From CBDCGJ01 sp965216645 (GTDB lineage Bacteria; Pseudomonadota; Alphaproteobacteria; GCA-2731375), in assembly GCA_965216645.1 (NCBI GenBank), contig CBDCGJ010000029.1:186001-250000 (forward strand): DNA of 64,000 bases, written 5' to 3'. The position numbers were made by a program, and so were the translations under genes. The notes under the pieces are model-generated. The model ran no database searches and was not told the DNA's origin. It saw only the letters and a list, made by a program, of their open reading frames with translations. Every line of letters starts with the position of its first letter. Positions within the stretch are counted from its first letter, which is position 1. This document shows positions 34,379-43,435 of the stretch, piece after piece.

Positions 34379-35956
34379 TCATGGAAATTGTCTATGGATC
34401 GGCCGCCGGCTATCCGGTCGGGCGCGGATTTCGAAATCGTCGTTGTAGTTGGACGCGCTGGGGTTTGCCACGCTCGGCCGGAAGTAGCTCCGCCGTCCCT
34501 CACCCGGCACGTCGTAATCCCACGACGGCGGCTCGCCCTGCCCATGGGCATTGTCGACCAGACGGCGGTAACGTTGGCTTTCCAGAACTTTGCCGCGCCA
34601 AGTGGCAAAGTCCCAATGCCCGTCGACAAATGCCGCGAATTCGGCCTGCCTTTCCGGACGTTCTTCGGTGAGATTTCGCTTTTCGTCCGGGTCTTCCGCC
34701 AAATCGAACAGCAGCGGCGGATCGCCGTCGCAGTGAATGTATTTCTCGTCCCCTTCAATCACTGCAACCGCGGGAGACAGCAGCCCTTCCCCGCTCATTT
34801 CCGCCAGAACGCGGTTATCACGGTTGACTGGTGCATCCATCAGGAAGGGCGCGAGGCTGGACCCGTCTAAGGGCGTCGCCAACACCTCTCCCAACTGGTC
34901 CGGCGCGGCGAGATCGACCAAGGTCGGCAGCAGGTCGACCAGCGAGACATTGTCCCGCACCCGACGCGGCGCAAACAGCGACGGCGCCGAAAAGATGAAG
35001 GGGACCCTGAGCGCGCAGTCGAAGAAGGACCGTTTGAACCACAATCCCCGCTCCCCCAGCGCCTCGCCATGATCGGAGAGCAGAATGACGATGGTGTTGT
35101 CGGCCAGCCCGCCGGACCGCAGCGCTTCGAGCAACATCCCCACCTGATCGTCGATGAAACTCACCGCGCCGTAATAGGCATGGCGCGCCACGCGCACATC
35201 CGCCTCGCCCATCGCCGCTTCTGCTACGCCGATATGGTCGTAGAGGCGCTGGGAATGGGCGTCCAATTCCTCCCGCGGCATCGCAAGGACCGTCGGCATG
35301 TCGATATCGTCATGGCGGTAGCGGTCCCAATAGCGGCGTGGAATGGCGAAGGGATCATGGGGATGGGTGAAGGAAACGAAAAGGCAGAATGGCCGCGGAT
35401 CGTCGGTTCGGGCCAGATCGTGCAGCTTACGCCGGGCCTTGAAGGCCACTTCCTCGTCATAGTCGAGCTGCACCGTTTGCTCGTAGACGCCGGACCGCAG
35501 AATGCCGTTCACCTCGCCCGCCGCCGCCAGCAGACGATGCTGGCCGGTCACCGCCTGTTCCCAATTGGCGGTCCAGTTGAAATCGGAGGGATAGATATCC
35601 GTGGTCAACCGCTCTTCGAAGCCATGGAGCTGATCCGGGCCGATGAAATGCATCTTGCCGGACAGACAGGTCTGATAGCCGAGCAGGCGCAGATAATGGG
35701 CGAAAGTGGGCAGCGAGGCTGGAAACTCCGCCCCATTGTCGAAAGCGCCAGCGTTGGAGGGCAGCAGCCCCGACATCATCGACATGCGCGACGGGGCGCA
35801 GAGCGGATAATTGCAATACGCCCGCTCGAACACGACGCCGTCGCCGGCCAAAGCGTCGATATTGGGCGTCCTCGCTACGGCGTTGCCATAGGTCGGCAGA
35901 AACCGCGGCGCCAGTTGATCCGCTTGTACGAACAGGAAATTCGGCTGATCCGTCAC
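34379..35956 (-). CDS. betC: Choline-sulfatase-like sulfatase
   Basis: 525 residues, cytoplasmic (no signal). The N-terminal metal site FLFVQADQLAPRFLPTYGN and the formylglycine site LCAPSR (Cys53-Arg57) are intact. GKMHFIGPDQLHGFEERLTTDIYPSDFNW near residue 100 is characteristic of BetC-type sulfatases. LLSDHGEALGERGLWFKRSF supplies the second metal pair. Activity needs a formylglycine-generating enzyme not seen here. Unlike classical bet operons there is no betA/B/I next to it; it overlaps a variant SHMT gene by four bases and precedes a DMFase-like gene. The substrate may be another sulfate ester. Confidence 0.85.
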   Translation of the reverse strand: MTDQPNFLFVQADQLAPRFLPTYGNAVARTPNIDALAGDGVVFERAYCNYPLCAPSRMSMMSGLLPSNAGAFDNGAEFPASLPTFAHYLRLLGYQTCLSGKMHFIGPDQLHGFEERLTTDIYPSDFNWTANWEQAVTGQHRLLAAAGEVNGILRSGVYEQTVQLDYDEEVAFKARRKLHDLARTDDPRPFCLFVSFTHPHDPFAIPRRYWDRYRHDDIDMPTVLAMPREELDAHSQRLYDHIGVAEAAMGEADVRVARHAYYGAVSFIDDQVGMLLEALRSGGLADNTIVILLSDHGEALGERGLWFKRSFFDCALRVPFIFSAPSLFAPRRVRDNVSLVDLLPTLVDLAAPDQLGEVLATPLDGSSLAPFLMDAPVNRDNRVLAEMSGEGLLSPAVAVIEGDEKYIHCDGDPPLLFDLAEDPDEKRNLTEERPERQAEFAAFVDGHWDFATWRGKVLESQRYRRLVDNAHGQGEPPSWDYDVPGEGRRSYFRPSVANPSASNYNDDFEIRARPDSRRPIHRQFP

Positions 35957-37248
35957 GCCGCTCCCCCACCGTAAATCGGATACCGCTCGGCCAAGCTCGT
36001 CACGTCCGTCCCGACCCGCCGCTCGATAGCGTCCATATCGCTGGTGTTTTTCGCCAGACCATCAATAACGTCGGCAATGAGGTGGCCGACGGTCGTGAAT
36101 TCGTCGCGGCCGAAGCCCCGGGTCGTGCCGGCGGAGACGCCAAATCGCAGTCCGGAGGTCACCGTCGGCGGCTCGGTATCGCCGGGCACGCCATTTTTAT
36201 TAGCGGTTAGCCCCGCCCGCTCCAAGCTGTCGGAGGCGGCGGCCCCGGTCAGGCCATGGCGGCGCAGATCGATCAGCATCAGCGGCGTATCGGTCCCGCC
36301 TGTCACCACATCGAGCCCACGGTCGAACAAAACGCCAGCCAAGGTTCTGGCATTATCAAGAACGGCTTGAGCGTATGACTTGAACTCCGGCCTCAGCGCT
36401 TCGCCGAGACACACCGCCTTCGCAGCGACGGTGTTGAGGATGACCGAGCCTTGAACGCCTGGAAACACGGCAGCATTCAGTTTGCGCGCAAGGCTGTCGT
36501 CCGGCGCCAGGATCAAGCCGCCGCGTACACCGCGCAGATTTTTGTAGGTGGTCGCCGTGGTCACGTGGGCATGGGGGATCGGATTGGGATGTATGCCGCC
36601 GGCGACCAGACCGGCGAAATGCGCCATGTCGGCCAGCAATATCGCCCCCACGGAGTCCGCGATCTCACGAAACCGGGCGAAGTCGATGGCGCGCGGATAG
36701 GCGGAGCCGCCGCAAATGATCAGCTTCGGTCGATGTTTTTCGGCCAGGCCCTGGACGTTGTCATAGTCGATCCGGCCGTCATCCTCGCGCACGCCGTAAT
36801 GACGGATGTCGAACCATTTGCCGGTGAGATTGGCGCGGGAACCATGGCTAAGATGCCCGCCGGCGGAGAGATCCATGGACAGCACCACATCGCCCGGCGT
36901 CAGAAAGGCGAGGAAAACCGCGAGATTAGCCTGGCTTCCCGAATGTGGCTGTACATTGGCGTAAGCGCAATCGAACAGGCGGCAGGCCCGCTCAATGGCG
37001 AGCCGCTCGACCGCGTCGGCCAGTACGGCGCCGCCATAGTAGCGGCCGCCCGGATAGCCCTCGACCGTTTTATTCACGATCGGCGCACCCAGCGCTTCCA
37101 GGGTTGCCTGACTGACGATATTCTCCGACGCGATCAGTTCGATGCCGTCGTTCTGGCGCTCGGTTTCCTGGCGCAGCAGACCGTCGAGTTCCGGATCGAT
37201 GGCGGTCAGACCGTTCTCGAAATAGCCGGCATGGCAAAACTGTGTCAC
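35953..37248 (-). CDS. glyA: Serine hydroxymethyltransferase-family PLP enzyme, variant active site
   Basis: 431 residues, close to bacterial SHMT length. Conserved parts include ELIASENIVS (about residues 37-46), YPGGRYYGG, PHSGSQANLAVF, DLSAGGHLSHG and DMAHFAGLVAGG. The lysine motif, normally TTTTHKTLRGPRGG, reads TTATTYKNLRGVRGG: PLP Lys236 is kept but the His before it is Tyr235 and Thr after is Asn237. This suggests a paralogue with altered specificity (for example another beta-hydroxy amino acid or alpha-methylserine) rather than the housekeeping GlyA. It starts the operon with the sulfatase and DMFase-like genes and is divergent from the GST-like gene, 43 bases away. Confidence 0.85.
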   Translation of the reverse strand: MTQFCHAGYFENGLTAIDPELDGLLRQETERQNDGIELIASENIVSQATLEALGAPIVNKTVEGYPGGRYYGGAVLADAVERLAIERACRLFDCAYANVQPHSGSQANLAVFLAFLTPGDVVLSMDLSAGGHLSHGSRANLTGKWFDIRHYGVREDDGRIDYDNVQGLAEKHRPKLIICGGSAYPRAIDFARFREIADSVGAILLADMAHFAGLVAGGIHPNPIPHAHVTTATTYKNLRGVRGGLILAPDDSLARKLNAAVFPGVQGSVILNTVAAKAVCLGEALRPEFKSYAQAVLDNARTLAGVLFDRGLDVVTGGTDTPLMLIDLRRHGLTGAAASDSLERAGLTANKNGVPGDTEPPTVTSGLRFGVSAGTTRGFGRDEFTTVGHLIADVIDGLAKNTSDMDAIERRVGTDVTSLAERYPIYGGGAA

Positions 37249-37291
37249 AGTTTCCCTTTCTTCATCACATTATTCCGACTAAAGGCAATTC

Positions 37292-38281
37292 ATGAACGAG
37301 AGATATCAAGTGATCGGCGTCGAGTCTTCCCCCTACTCGGTGAAACTACGCGCCGTTCTGCGCTACCGCCGGATCCCCCACGACTGGCTGTGCCGCATGC
37401 CGCAATTCCATCCGCCCACCGCCGATGTCAAACCCCCGTTGATGCCGGTACTGCGCCACCCGGACGGCACCTATCGGGTCGACAGCACGCCGATCATCCT
37501 GGATTTGGAAGACCGTCATGAGGGCCGGTCCGTCATACCCGATGACCCGTTGGCGGCGTTTTTCTGCCGGCTGATCGAGGATATGGCGGACGAATGGCTG
37601 ACCAAATGCGTCTTCCATTACCGTTTCGCCTATGACGCGGACCGCGCTTATGCCCCGCAATGGGTCATGGACGACACCAATCCGGGTATCGCCGACGACG
37701 CCTTGGACGAAAAATCGGCCGAATTCCTGAAACGGCAGAGCGAGCGTATGGCCCTGGTCGGCGCGGTTCCAGGTAATACCCTGGTCATCGAAGGCACGCT
37801 GCACCGAGTGCTCGACATTCTCGGTCCCTTTGCCGCGTTGGACCGCTTCCTGTTCGGCAGCCGGCCTAGCCTTGCCGATTTCGGCCTCTTTGGGCAACTC
37901 AAGACACTCTGCACGGATCCGACATCCGCGGCCTTGATCAGGAGTCGGGTGCCGCGGCTGGAGCATTGGGTACGCCGTGCCGACGACCTGTCCGGGGTTG
38001 AGGGCGAATGGCGGCCCTGGCACGACGCCGTCGTCGATCTGTTGGGCTTGGCGGGCGACACCTACCTGCCTTTCCTGGCGGCCAACGCCGAGGCCATCGA
38101 CAAAGGCAAGGACGAAGTCAGCGCCGATCTGCGCGACGGTCCCTACCGGCAAACGCCCTTCAAATATCAGGCAAAATGCTACGACACCCTTAGAACGCTC
38201 TATGGCGACCTGACGGCGGCGCAACGATTGCGCGCGGATCTGATATTGGAACAAACCGGATGCTTGGCATTTCTCATCTAA
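37292..38281 (+). CDS. Glutathione S-transferase-like protein
   Basis: 329 residues, longer than the usual 200-230. Residues 1-80 form a thioredoxin-like GST N-domain (VIGVESSPYSVKLRAVLRYRRIPHDW with candidate Ser residues, then PVLRHPDGTYRVDSTPIILDLED). The C-terminal helical domain includes FLFGSRPSLADFGLFGQL, the N-capping region typical of GSTs. About 90 extra residues after it (DLLGLAGDTYLPFLAANAEAI...) resemble no domain I know. Divergent from the SHMT operon and 51 bases before an LLM oxidoreductase. Probable thiol conjugation or glutathione-linked chemistry. Confidence 0.8.
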   Translation: MNERYQVIGVESSPYSVKLRAVLRYRRIPHDWLCRMPQFHPPTADVKPPLMPVLRHPDGTYRVDSTPIILDLEDRHEGRSVIPDDPLAAFFCRLIEDMADEWLTKCVFHYRFAYDADRAYAPQWVMDDTNPGIADDALDEKSAEFLKRQSERMALVGAVPGNTLVIEGTLHRVLDILGPFAALDRFLFGSRPSLADFGLFGQLKTLCTDPTSAALIRSRVPRLEHWVRRADDLSGVEGEWRPWHDAVVDLLGLAGDTYLPFLAANAEAIDKGKDEVSADLRDGPYRQTPFKYQAKCYDTLRTLYGDLTAAQRLRADLILEQTGCLAFLI

Positions 38282-38308
38282 ACGCTAAGCTTCTAAACGC
38301 TAGGCTTC
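38279..38308 (+). repeat. 15-base tandem duplication at end of GST-like gene
   Basis: TAAACGCTAAGCTTC followed at once by TAAACGCTAGGCTTC, 14 of 15 identical. The first TAA is the stop codon of the GST-like gene. Probably a replication-slippage product. Confidence 0.6.
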
Positions 38309-38332
38309 CGACCTGTTGTCGGATCAGGAGAC

Positions 38333-39400
38333 TTGGGCATGAAGATCGAAACCCTGCTGCCCTTGGGTAAGCTCGATCCCGGCCTTAGAGAACCCGAACA
38401 GGCATTGGACTTGGCCAAGGTTCAAGACGACGCGCGGTTGGTGGAGAGCCTCGGCTACGACCGCCTGGTGGTCGAGGAGACGAAGGACGATCCCTTCCAG
38501 ATCATGAGCTTGGCCGCTGTCGCCACGACCCGGCTCGGTCTCGGCACCTCCGTCGCCATCGCCTTCCCGCGCAGCCCCGCGATCACCGCCATGTCGGCCT
38601 GGACCCTGCAGAAACTGTCGCACGGCCGGTTTTGCCTTGGCTTGGGTCCGCAAGTGCGCGGCCATATTCAGCGCCGCTATGGCCTGAAATGGTCGCCTCC
38701 CGGCCCGTGGATGCGGGACTATATCGGGGCCGTGCGGGCAATTTGGCGTTGCTGGCAGGAGGGAACGCCGCTCGACTATCACAGCGACCATTACAACCTC
38801 AGCCTGATGGTGCCGCTCTTCGATCCAGGCCCGATCGCGCATCCGGAGATTCCCATCGTCGTCGCCGCGGTCGGCCCGAAAATGTGCGAGGCGGGCGGCG
38901 AAGTCGCGGACGGCATCCGTCCTCACCCGGTCTGCACACCGAAATACATCGAGGAAGTGATGCTGCCCGCCGTCCGCGCCGGCGCGTCAAAGTCTGGACG
39001 CCGGCTGGACGAATTCGAAATCGCTATGAAACCCTTGATCGCGACGGCACCGAACGAAGAACTCCTTGAGAAAAGAGTGCGCGACGCGCGTGCCCGCATC
39101 GCCTTCTACTGCTCGACGCCGGCCTATCGCCGCGCCTTCGATATCCACGGCCTCGGCGATCTGGCGAAGGAAATGGCGGAACTATCCAAAACCGGCCGCT
39201 GGGAAGAGATGCCGGCGCGGATCGACGACGACATTCTGCATACTTATGTCACGATCGGCCTCTACGACGAGATCGGCGACAAGCTGGCGGCGCGGTACAA
39301 AGGTGTGGTCACCAGCATCGAGTTCTCGATTGCGGTCAATAATGACGACGATCGGTCGCGACTAGAAGCCCTGATCGAACATATCCACGCCGCCGGTTAA
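38333..39400 (+). CDS. LLM-class (F420/flavin-type) oxidoreductase
   Basis: 355 residues, starting MGMKIETLLPLGKLDPGL (ATG at 38333 or 38339). It is a luciferase-like TIM barrel: LGYDRLVVEETKDDPFQIMSLAAVAT near residue 42, TRLGLGTSVAIAFPRSPAITAMSAWTLQKLSHGRFCLGLGPQV, and VAAVGPKMCEAGGEVADGIRPHPVCTPKY. This matches the F420-type subgroup with an LGxGSQVxxHI-like loop (LGLGPQVRGHIQRRYG). The cofactor could be F420 or FMN. It follows the GST-like gene on the same strand and its 3' end overlaps the opposing kinase gene by four bases. Confidence 0.85.
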   Translation: MGMKIETLLPLGKLDPGLREPEQALDLAKVQDDARLVESLGYDRLVVEETKDDPFQIMSLAAVATTRLGLGTSVAIAFPRSPAITAMSAWTLQKLSHGRFCLGLGPQVRGHIQRRYGLKWSPPGPWMRDYIGAVRAIWRCWQEGTPLDYHSDHYNLSLMVPLFDPGPIAHPEIPIVVAAVGPKMCEAGGEVADGIRPHPVCTPKYIEEVMLPAVRAGASKSGRRLDEFEIAMKPLIATAPNEELLEKRVRDARARIAFYCSTPAYRRAFDIHGLGDLAKEMAELSKTGRWEEMPARIDDDILHTYVTIGLYDEIGDKLAARYKGVVTSIEFSIAVNNDDDRSRLEALIEHIHAAG

Positions 39401-40299
39401 GCGGGATAGAGCGCCATCGCCCGGCGAAGCTCGTCATGCATATGCTCGAACGCGAGCGGCGGTTCCGCTGCGGCGCTGCGCCAAATCCGCAGCATTTGCA
39501 GGGCAGGCGCCAGACGGATCGGATATTGCGAGCGATCCATAAAATCCTGATCCACAGAAACGGCGTTGTACGCCGCCAGAACCGCTTCGACGAAGGCTTT
39601 GCCATAGACCCAAAGGCTGGCGAAATCGACGGCGGGGTCTGAGATCTCGATATCGGCGAAATCGAGAATCCCGCTCAGTTTCTGATCGTCCGGTTCGTAC
39701 AGTATATTGTCGGTAGTCAGGTCATAATGAACGACCCGCTTGGGTCCCGTGAAACGGAGGGATAGGTATCCGGTAAACTGACGTTCAAGCCAATTGCGCA
39801 CATCTCCATCGAGCTCGGGGTAAAGATAGTCGCAGACACCCCGATAGAACCGTTCCGCATGGTCTCTTCCCCAAGGTGCAAGTTTCGATTCCGTAATTCC
39901 CAACGCCCGCGCGTCGTCAATGGGCAAACCGTGCAAACTGTTCAGGAAACCGCCGATTGTCGACACGACCGCAGATTTCGAGTCCTTGCGCAATCGGTCA
40001 TAGTGCGATTTTCGCAATGTGCGGCCGGAAATCTTTTGATATCCGCCAAAACTTTGGTCATCGGCAAGATAGCGATAGTTCGGTATCGGCAACGGCGAAT
40101 CATCCGCGAACGACGCCAAAAAACTGGCCTCGGTCTTTAGACGTTTACGCGCGCGCTCGGTTTTCGGGAAACGAAATATCAGATCGTCATCAAGAATGAC
40201 CACGTCATGATTCCAACCCTGCTCGACAAGGCGCGGTGTCGCTTCCTTCAGTTCGGGAAAACGCGAAACGATCTCTGTGAGGTAGTTTTCGATATTCAT
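39397..40299 (-). CDS. Aminoglycoside phosphotransferase (APH)-family kinase
   Basis: About 300 residues from ATG 40299 (MNIENYLTEIVSRFPEL); a GTG at 40320 is possible. The kinase-like fold shows an NHDVVILDDDLIFRFPKTERA glycine-poor N-lobe, the catalytic loop VVHYDLTTDNILYE (Asp as in HxDxxxxN; Tyr replaces the usual Gly) and GILDFADIEISDPAVDFASLW with the DFxD metal Asp. Members phosphorylate antibiotics, sugars or amines; chromosomal copies like this one usually have unknown small-molecule substrates. It is convergent with the LLM gene and divergent from the RidA gene. Confidence 0.85.
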   Translation of the reverse strand: MNIENYLTEIVSRFPELKEATPRLVEQGWNHDVVILDDDLIFRFPKTERARKRLKTEASFLASFADDSPLPIPNYRYLADDQSFGGYQKISGRTLRKSHYDRLRKDSKSAVVSTIGGFLNSLHGLPIDDARALGITESKLAPWGRDHAERFYRGVCDYLYPELDGDVRNWLERQFTGYLSLRFTGPKRVVHYDLTTDNILYEPDDQKLSGILDFADIEISDPAVDFASLWVYGKAFVEAVLAAYNAVSVDQDFMDRSQYPIRLAPALQMLRIWRSAAAEPPLAFEHMHDELRRAMALYPA

Positions 40300-40395
40300 T
40301 CCGGCATAAGAAATAATCACTAATTACCGCAACTTGACTGCAAAGAAGCAAAAAATGCAAGACTGAACTGTGAACCGGATCAAAAAGGAGAAACC

Positions 40396-40863
40396 ATGAC
40401 TGGAACCGTAGACGCGCGTTTGGCGGAGTTGGGGATCGCAATCCCGGAGATGGCGGCCCCGGCTGCGAACTATGTACCTTACGTACAAACCGGCAATCAA
40501 ATCTTCGTTGCCGGTCAAATTCCCTTCGTGGACGGCAAGATCGAACATCAGGGCAAGGTCGGTCAGGACTTAAGCGTCGAGGAAGGCGCTGCGGTCGCAC
40601 GCATCTGCGCGCTCAACATCATTGCGGTGGTCAAAGCGGCCTGCGGCGGCGATCTCGACCGGGTTGCCCGTTGCGTCAAGCTTGGCGGGTTCGTGCAATG
40701 CGGTCCCGAATTCACGCAACATCCGGCTGTGGTAAACGGCGCGTCGGACCTGATGGTCGAGGTCTTTGGCGAGGCCGGCAAACATGCGCGGTTTGCCGTC
40801 GGTGCCCCCTCCCTTCCGCTCGACGTCCCCGTCGAAGTCGATGCCGTGTTTGAGATCGATTGA
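40396..40863 (+). CDS. RidA/YjgF family enamine-imine deaminase-like protein
   Basis: 155 residues in the RidA fold. It belongs to the longer YjgF-like-1 subgroup (VDARLAELGIAIPEMAAPAANYVPYVQTGNQIFVAGQIP), with FVQCGPEFTQHPAVVNGASDLMVEVFGEAGKHAR and a GAPSLPLDVPVEVDAVFEID C-terminus carrying the hydrophobic acid end. The catalytic Arg of RidA proper appears displaced in this subgroup, so deaminase activity is uncertain. GGAG lies upstream of the ATG. It begins an apparent operon with glycerophosphodiesterase and FemAB-like genes. Confidence 0.88.
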   Translation: MTGTVDARLAELGIAIPEMAAPAANYVPYVQTGNQIFVAGQIPFVDGKIEHQGKVGQDLSVEEGAAVARICALNIIAVVKAACGGDLDRVARCVKLGGFVQCGPEFTQHPAVVNGASDLMVEVFGEAGKHARFAVGAPSLPLDVPVEVDAVFEID

Positions 40864-40868
40864 TAGGC

Positions 40869-41597
40869 ATGGGTCGCCTCGACTGGCTCACGGTGGATCC
40901 GTTCGCCCATCGCGGCCTCCACAACGCAGATATTCCGGAGAACAGCCTGGCCGCCTTCAAAGCGGCGGTCGCATCCGGTTATGGAATGGAACTCGACGTG
41001 CGGTTGTCGGCGGACGGAGTAGCCGTCGTTTTTCATGATGCGACGCTTCAGCGGCTCTGCGACCGCGCCGACAATGTCTCCGACCTGAACGCGGACGAAT
41101 TGACCCGCTGCAGCCTGGCCGGCGGCGATCATACGATCCCGACCTTGGCAAGCGTGCTGGATCTGGTCGACGGACAAACGCCGTTGCTGGTAGAGGTGAA
41201 AAGTCGTGGCGACATTGGCCCGCTGGAAGACGCGGTTCGCCGTGAGTTGGCGGCCTATGGCGGTGACTTCGCTGTGATATCCTTCGAACCGAACAGCATT
41301 GCCTGGTTTTGCCGCCATGTCCCCGAATTTCCTCGCGGCTGGACCGCCTGCAAAAGAGACCGCGCCCGCGCGTTCGTGCCGACCCTCGACCGGTTTCGAC
41401 AAAGCCGGTTTATCGATGCCTATGGTGCGGTGCCGGACTTTTATGTCTACAATCATCGGGACCTTCCTTATTGGCCGGTGGAACAAATCCGGGCTGAGGA
41501 GAAATGCGTATTGGTCTATACCGTCGAAAACGAAGCCGAAGCGGCCCGCGCCGCTGGTTTCGCCGACAACATCATCTTCGAGGGGTTTCGCCCGTGA
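40869..41597 (+). CDS. ugpQ: Cytoplasmic glycerophosphodiester phosphodiesterase
   Basis: 242 residues from ATG 40869, six bases after the RidA stop; a TTG at 40860 is less likely. GDPD motifs: FAHRGLHNADIPENSLAAF (His and Arg near residues 14-15), MELDVRLSADGVAVVFHDATLQRL (Glu, Asp, His) and LLVEVKSRG. No signal peptide, so it acts inside the cell, unlike the exported homologue at 16207. The short form and the divergent C-terminus (VYTVENEAEAARAAGFADNIIFEGF) are typical of the UgpQ-like cytoplasmic group. It overlaps the next gene by four bases (GTGA). Confidence 0.9.
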   Translation: MGRLDWLTVDPFAHRGLHNADIPENSLAAFKAAVASGYGMELDVRLSADGVAVVFHDATLQRLCDRADNVSDLNADELTRCSLAGGDHTIPTLASVLDLVDGQTPLLVEVKSRGDIGPLEDAVRRELAAYGGDFAVISFEPNSIAWFCRHVPEFPRGWTACKRDRARAFVPTLDRFRQSRFIDAYGAVPDFYVYNHRDLPYWPVEQIRAEEKCVLVYTVENEAEAARAAGFADNIIFEGFRP

Positions 41598-42772
41598 CCC
41601 AGGCGGACGATCAGGCCGTAACGGCCAAGATCACCAATCGAATCGCCGAGATATCGGCGGCGGAGTGGGATGCCTGCGCCGGTCCCGGCAATCCTTTCGT
41701 ATCCCACGCCTGGCTCCAAGCTTGCGAGGAAAGCGGTAGTTGCGGTCCGCGAACCGGCTGGGGCCCCAGCCATTTGATGATCGACGGCGAGGATGGGCAA
41801 TTGGCCGGCTGCGTACCGCTATACCTGAAAAGCCATAGCCGCGGCGAATACATCTTCGATTACGGCTGGGCCGACGCCCTGGAGCGTGCGGGCGGTACCT
41901 ATTATCCGAAACTGCTGGTTGCCAGTCCCTTTACACCGGCGACAGGGCCGCGCTTGTTGGTCCGGCCCGGCCCGGCGGCGGCGCAAACGCGCCAGCATCT
42001 GATAGCCGGACTCATCGGCACGGTGGAGCATTACGGCGTTTCCAGCCTGCACGTGAACTTCTGCGAGGAAGAAGAATGGCAGGCGCTGTCTGACAACGGC
42101 TTCCTGCAGCGAACCGACCAGCAGTTTCATTGGTTCAACCACGGCTACGCCACCTTCGACGACTTTCTCTATCAACTTGCCTCGCGAAAGCGCAAAGCCA
42201 TCCGCAAAGAACGCCGGGAAGCGGTGCGCGACGATATCGACATTCAGGTTCTAACCGGTGTCGAGATCACTGAAGATCATTGGGACGCCTTCTACCAATT
42301 CTACATGGACACCGGCTCGCGTAAATGGGGCGCCCCCTACTTCAATCGCCTATTCTTTTCGCTGATAGGCGAGAGCATGGCCGATCGGATCGCCCTTGTC
42401 ATGTGCCGGCGCAACGGCCGCTGGATCGCCGGCGCCCTGAATTTGATCGGTGATGACGCGCTGTTCGGGCGCTATTGGGGATGCATCGAGGACCATCGAT
42501 TTTTGCATTTCGAAGTCTGCTATTACCAAGCCATCGAATTTGCCATCCAACGCGGTCTGAACCGGGTCGAAGCCGGCGCTCAAGGACCGCACAAAATAGC
42601 CCGCGGATACATGCCGGTCACTATCCGGTCCGCGCATTGGATCGAACATGCGGGCTTCCGCCGCGCCGTCGCCGATTATCTTGACCATGAACGACGCGAA
42701 GTACGGGAAGGCATCGATTATCTGGCCGATTTAGGACCTTTCCGCAAAGGCGAGAAGCAACAGCTGACATAA
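41594..42772 (+). CDS. GNAT-fold acyltransferase of the FemAB-like (PF04339) family
   Basis: 392 residues from the GTG at 41594 that overlaps the GDPD stop; the frame upstream of that is only open by chance. Family marks are PFVSHAWLQACEESGSCGPRTGWGP (about residues 31-55), YIFDYGWADALERAGGTYYPKLLVASPFTPATGPRLL, HVNFCEEEEW, YATFDDFLYQLASRKRKAIRKERR and RVEAGAQGPHKIARGYMPVTIRSAHWI. This family of about 390 residues is widespread in alphaproteobacteria, without a settled substrate; it is related to enzymes that add aminoacyl or acyl groups. It is the third gene of the RidA-GDPD group. Confidence 0.9.
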   Translation: MTQADDQAVTAKITNRIAEISAAEWDACAGPGNPFVSHAWLQACEESGSCGPRTGWGPSHLMIDGEDGQLAGCVPLYLKSHSRGEYIFDYGWADALERAGGTYYPKLLVASPFTPATGPRLLVRPGPAAAQTRQHLIAGLIGTVEHYGVSSLHVNFCEEEEWQALSDNGFLQRTDQQFHWFNHGYATFDDFLYQLASRKRKAIRKERREAVRDDIDIQVLTGVEITEDHWDAFYQFYMDTGSRKWGAPYFNRLFFSLIGESMADRIALVMCRRNGRWIAGALNLIGDDALFGRYWGCIEDHRFLHFEVCYYQAIEFAIQRGLNRVEAGAQGPHKIARGYMPVTIRSAHWIEHAGFRRAVADYLDHERREVREGIDYLADLGPFRKGEKQQLT

Positions 42773-42862
42773 CCGCCGGCGTTTCCTACGTCCGAGCTTC
42801 GCTTTACATTAATTAAAACTAATCTAAACGCCCTATAATTCAGTTTCATATAGGGGAATTCG

Positions 42863-43144
42863 TTGATCGATCTATTCGCCTATCTCGGCGGCATTTTCGG
42901 CATGATCAGCCTGTTTCCGCAGATCTTCAAATCGTTGAAAACCGGATCGACCGCGGACTTGGCGTGGCTAATGCTGATCACCACGTTCCTGAGTGTCCTC
43001 GCCTACGAGGTCTACGCCATGGGCCTGGGATTGGTTCCCGTCGTCATCATGAATGGGATATTCGTTCTGTCGGTGCTGGTGATGATCATCATCAAATACA
43101 TTTTCGATGTCCGAAGGTCCGAACCGGTTCCCGACCTGACGTAA
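42863..43144 (+). CDS. SemiSWEET-type PQ-loop sugar transporter
   Basis: 93 residues beginning at TTG 42863 with AGGGGA upstream. Three hydrophobic segments with a PQ-loop in the first (GMISLFPQIFKSLKTGSTADLAW); this is the half-SWEET unit that dimerises into a sugar channel. Segment two is MLITTFLSVLAYEVYAMGL and three VIMNGIFVLSVLVMIIIKYIF. No sugar-metabolic gene is nearby. The 290 bases after it up to the Nudix gene hold no gene I can support. Confidence 0.85.
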   Translation: MIDLFAYLGGIFGMISLFPQIFKSLKTGSTADLAWLMLITTFLSVLAYEVYAMGLGLVPVVIMNGIFVLSVLVMIIIKYIFDVRRSEPVPDLT

Positions 43145-43435
43145 AGCGTTCCTCCATGCCGATCAGATTGGCGATGCGCCGAACATAGCAATTGGCCTGA
43201 ATGTATCCGCAAGCTCTAGCATAGAAATTTTTCCAAAGCTGCTCAGTCAATCGTTTACAGCGGATAAGCAAGTGCACGTTGTGTCGGTGCCTGAGCAGTA
43301 ATGTCAACCCTATTTATTTGTTTTCTTACAGGAATTTGTTATAGTGTCGCGGTGACATGGCAATGATTGCGCATTGGGAAATGACGGAAATGCGCCATCA
43401 TTCCGATCAGTCTGTAATTTTGGAGTTTTGTAAGC

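Noticed and set aside
34354..34758. N-terminal extension of the DMFase-like protein
   Set aside because: This stretch is the sulfatase gene read in another frame. The ATG at 34353 matches the family N-terminus.
43092..43307. Minus-strand frame of 71 codons between SemiSWEET and Nudix genes
   Set aside because: No recognisable domain, no convincing ribosome site, and it overlaps the SemiSWEET end.
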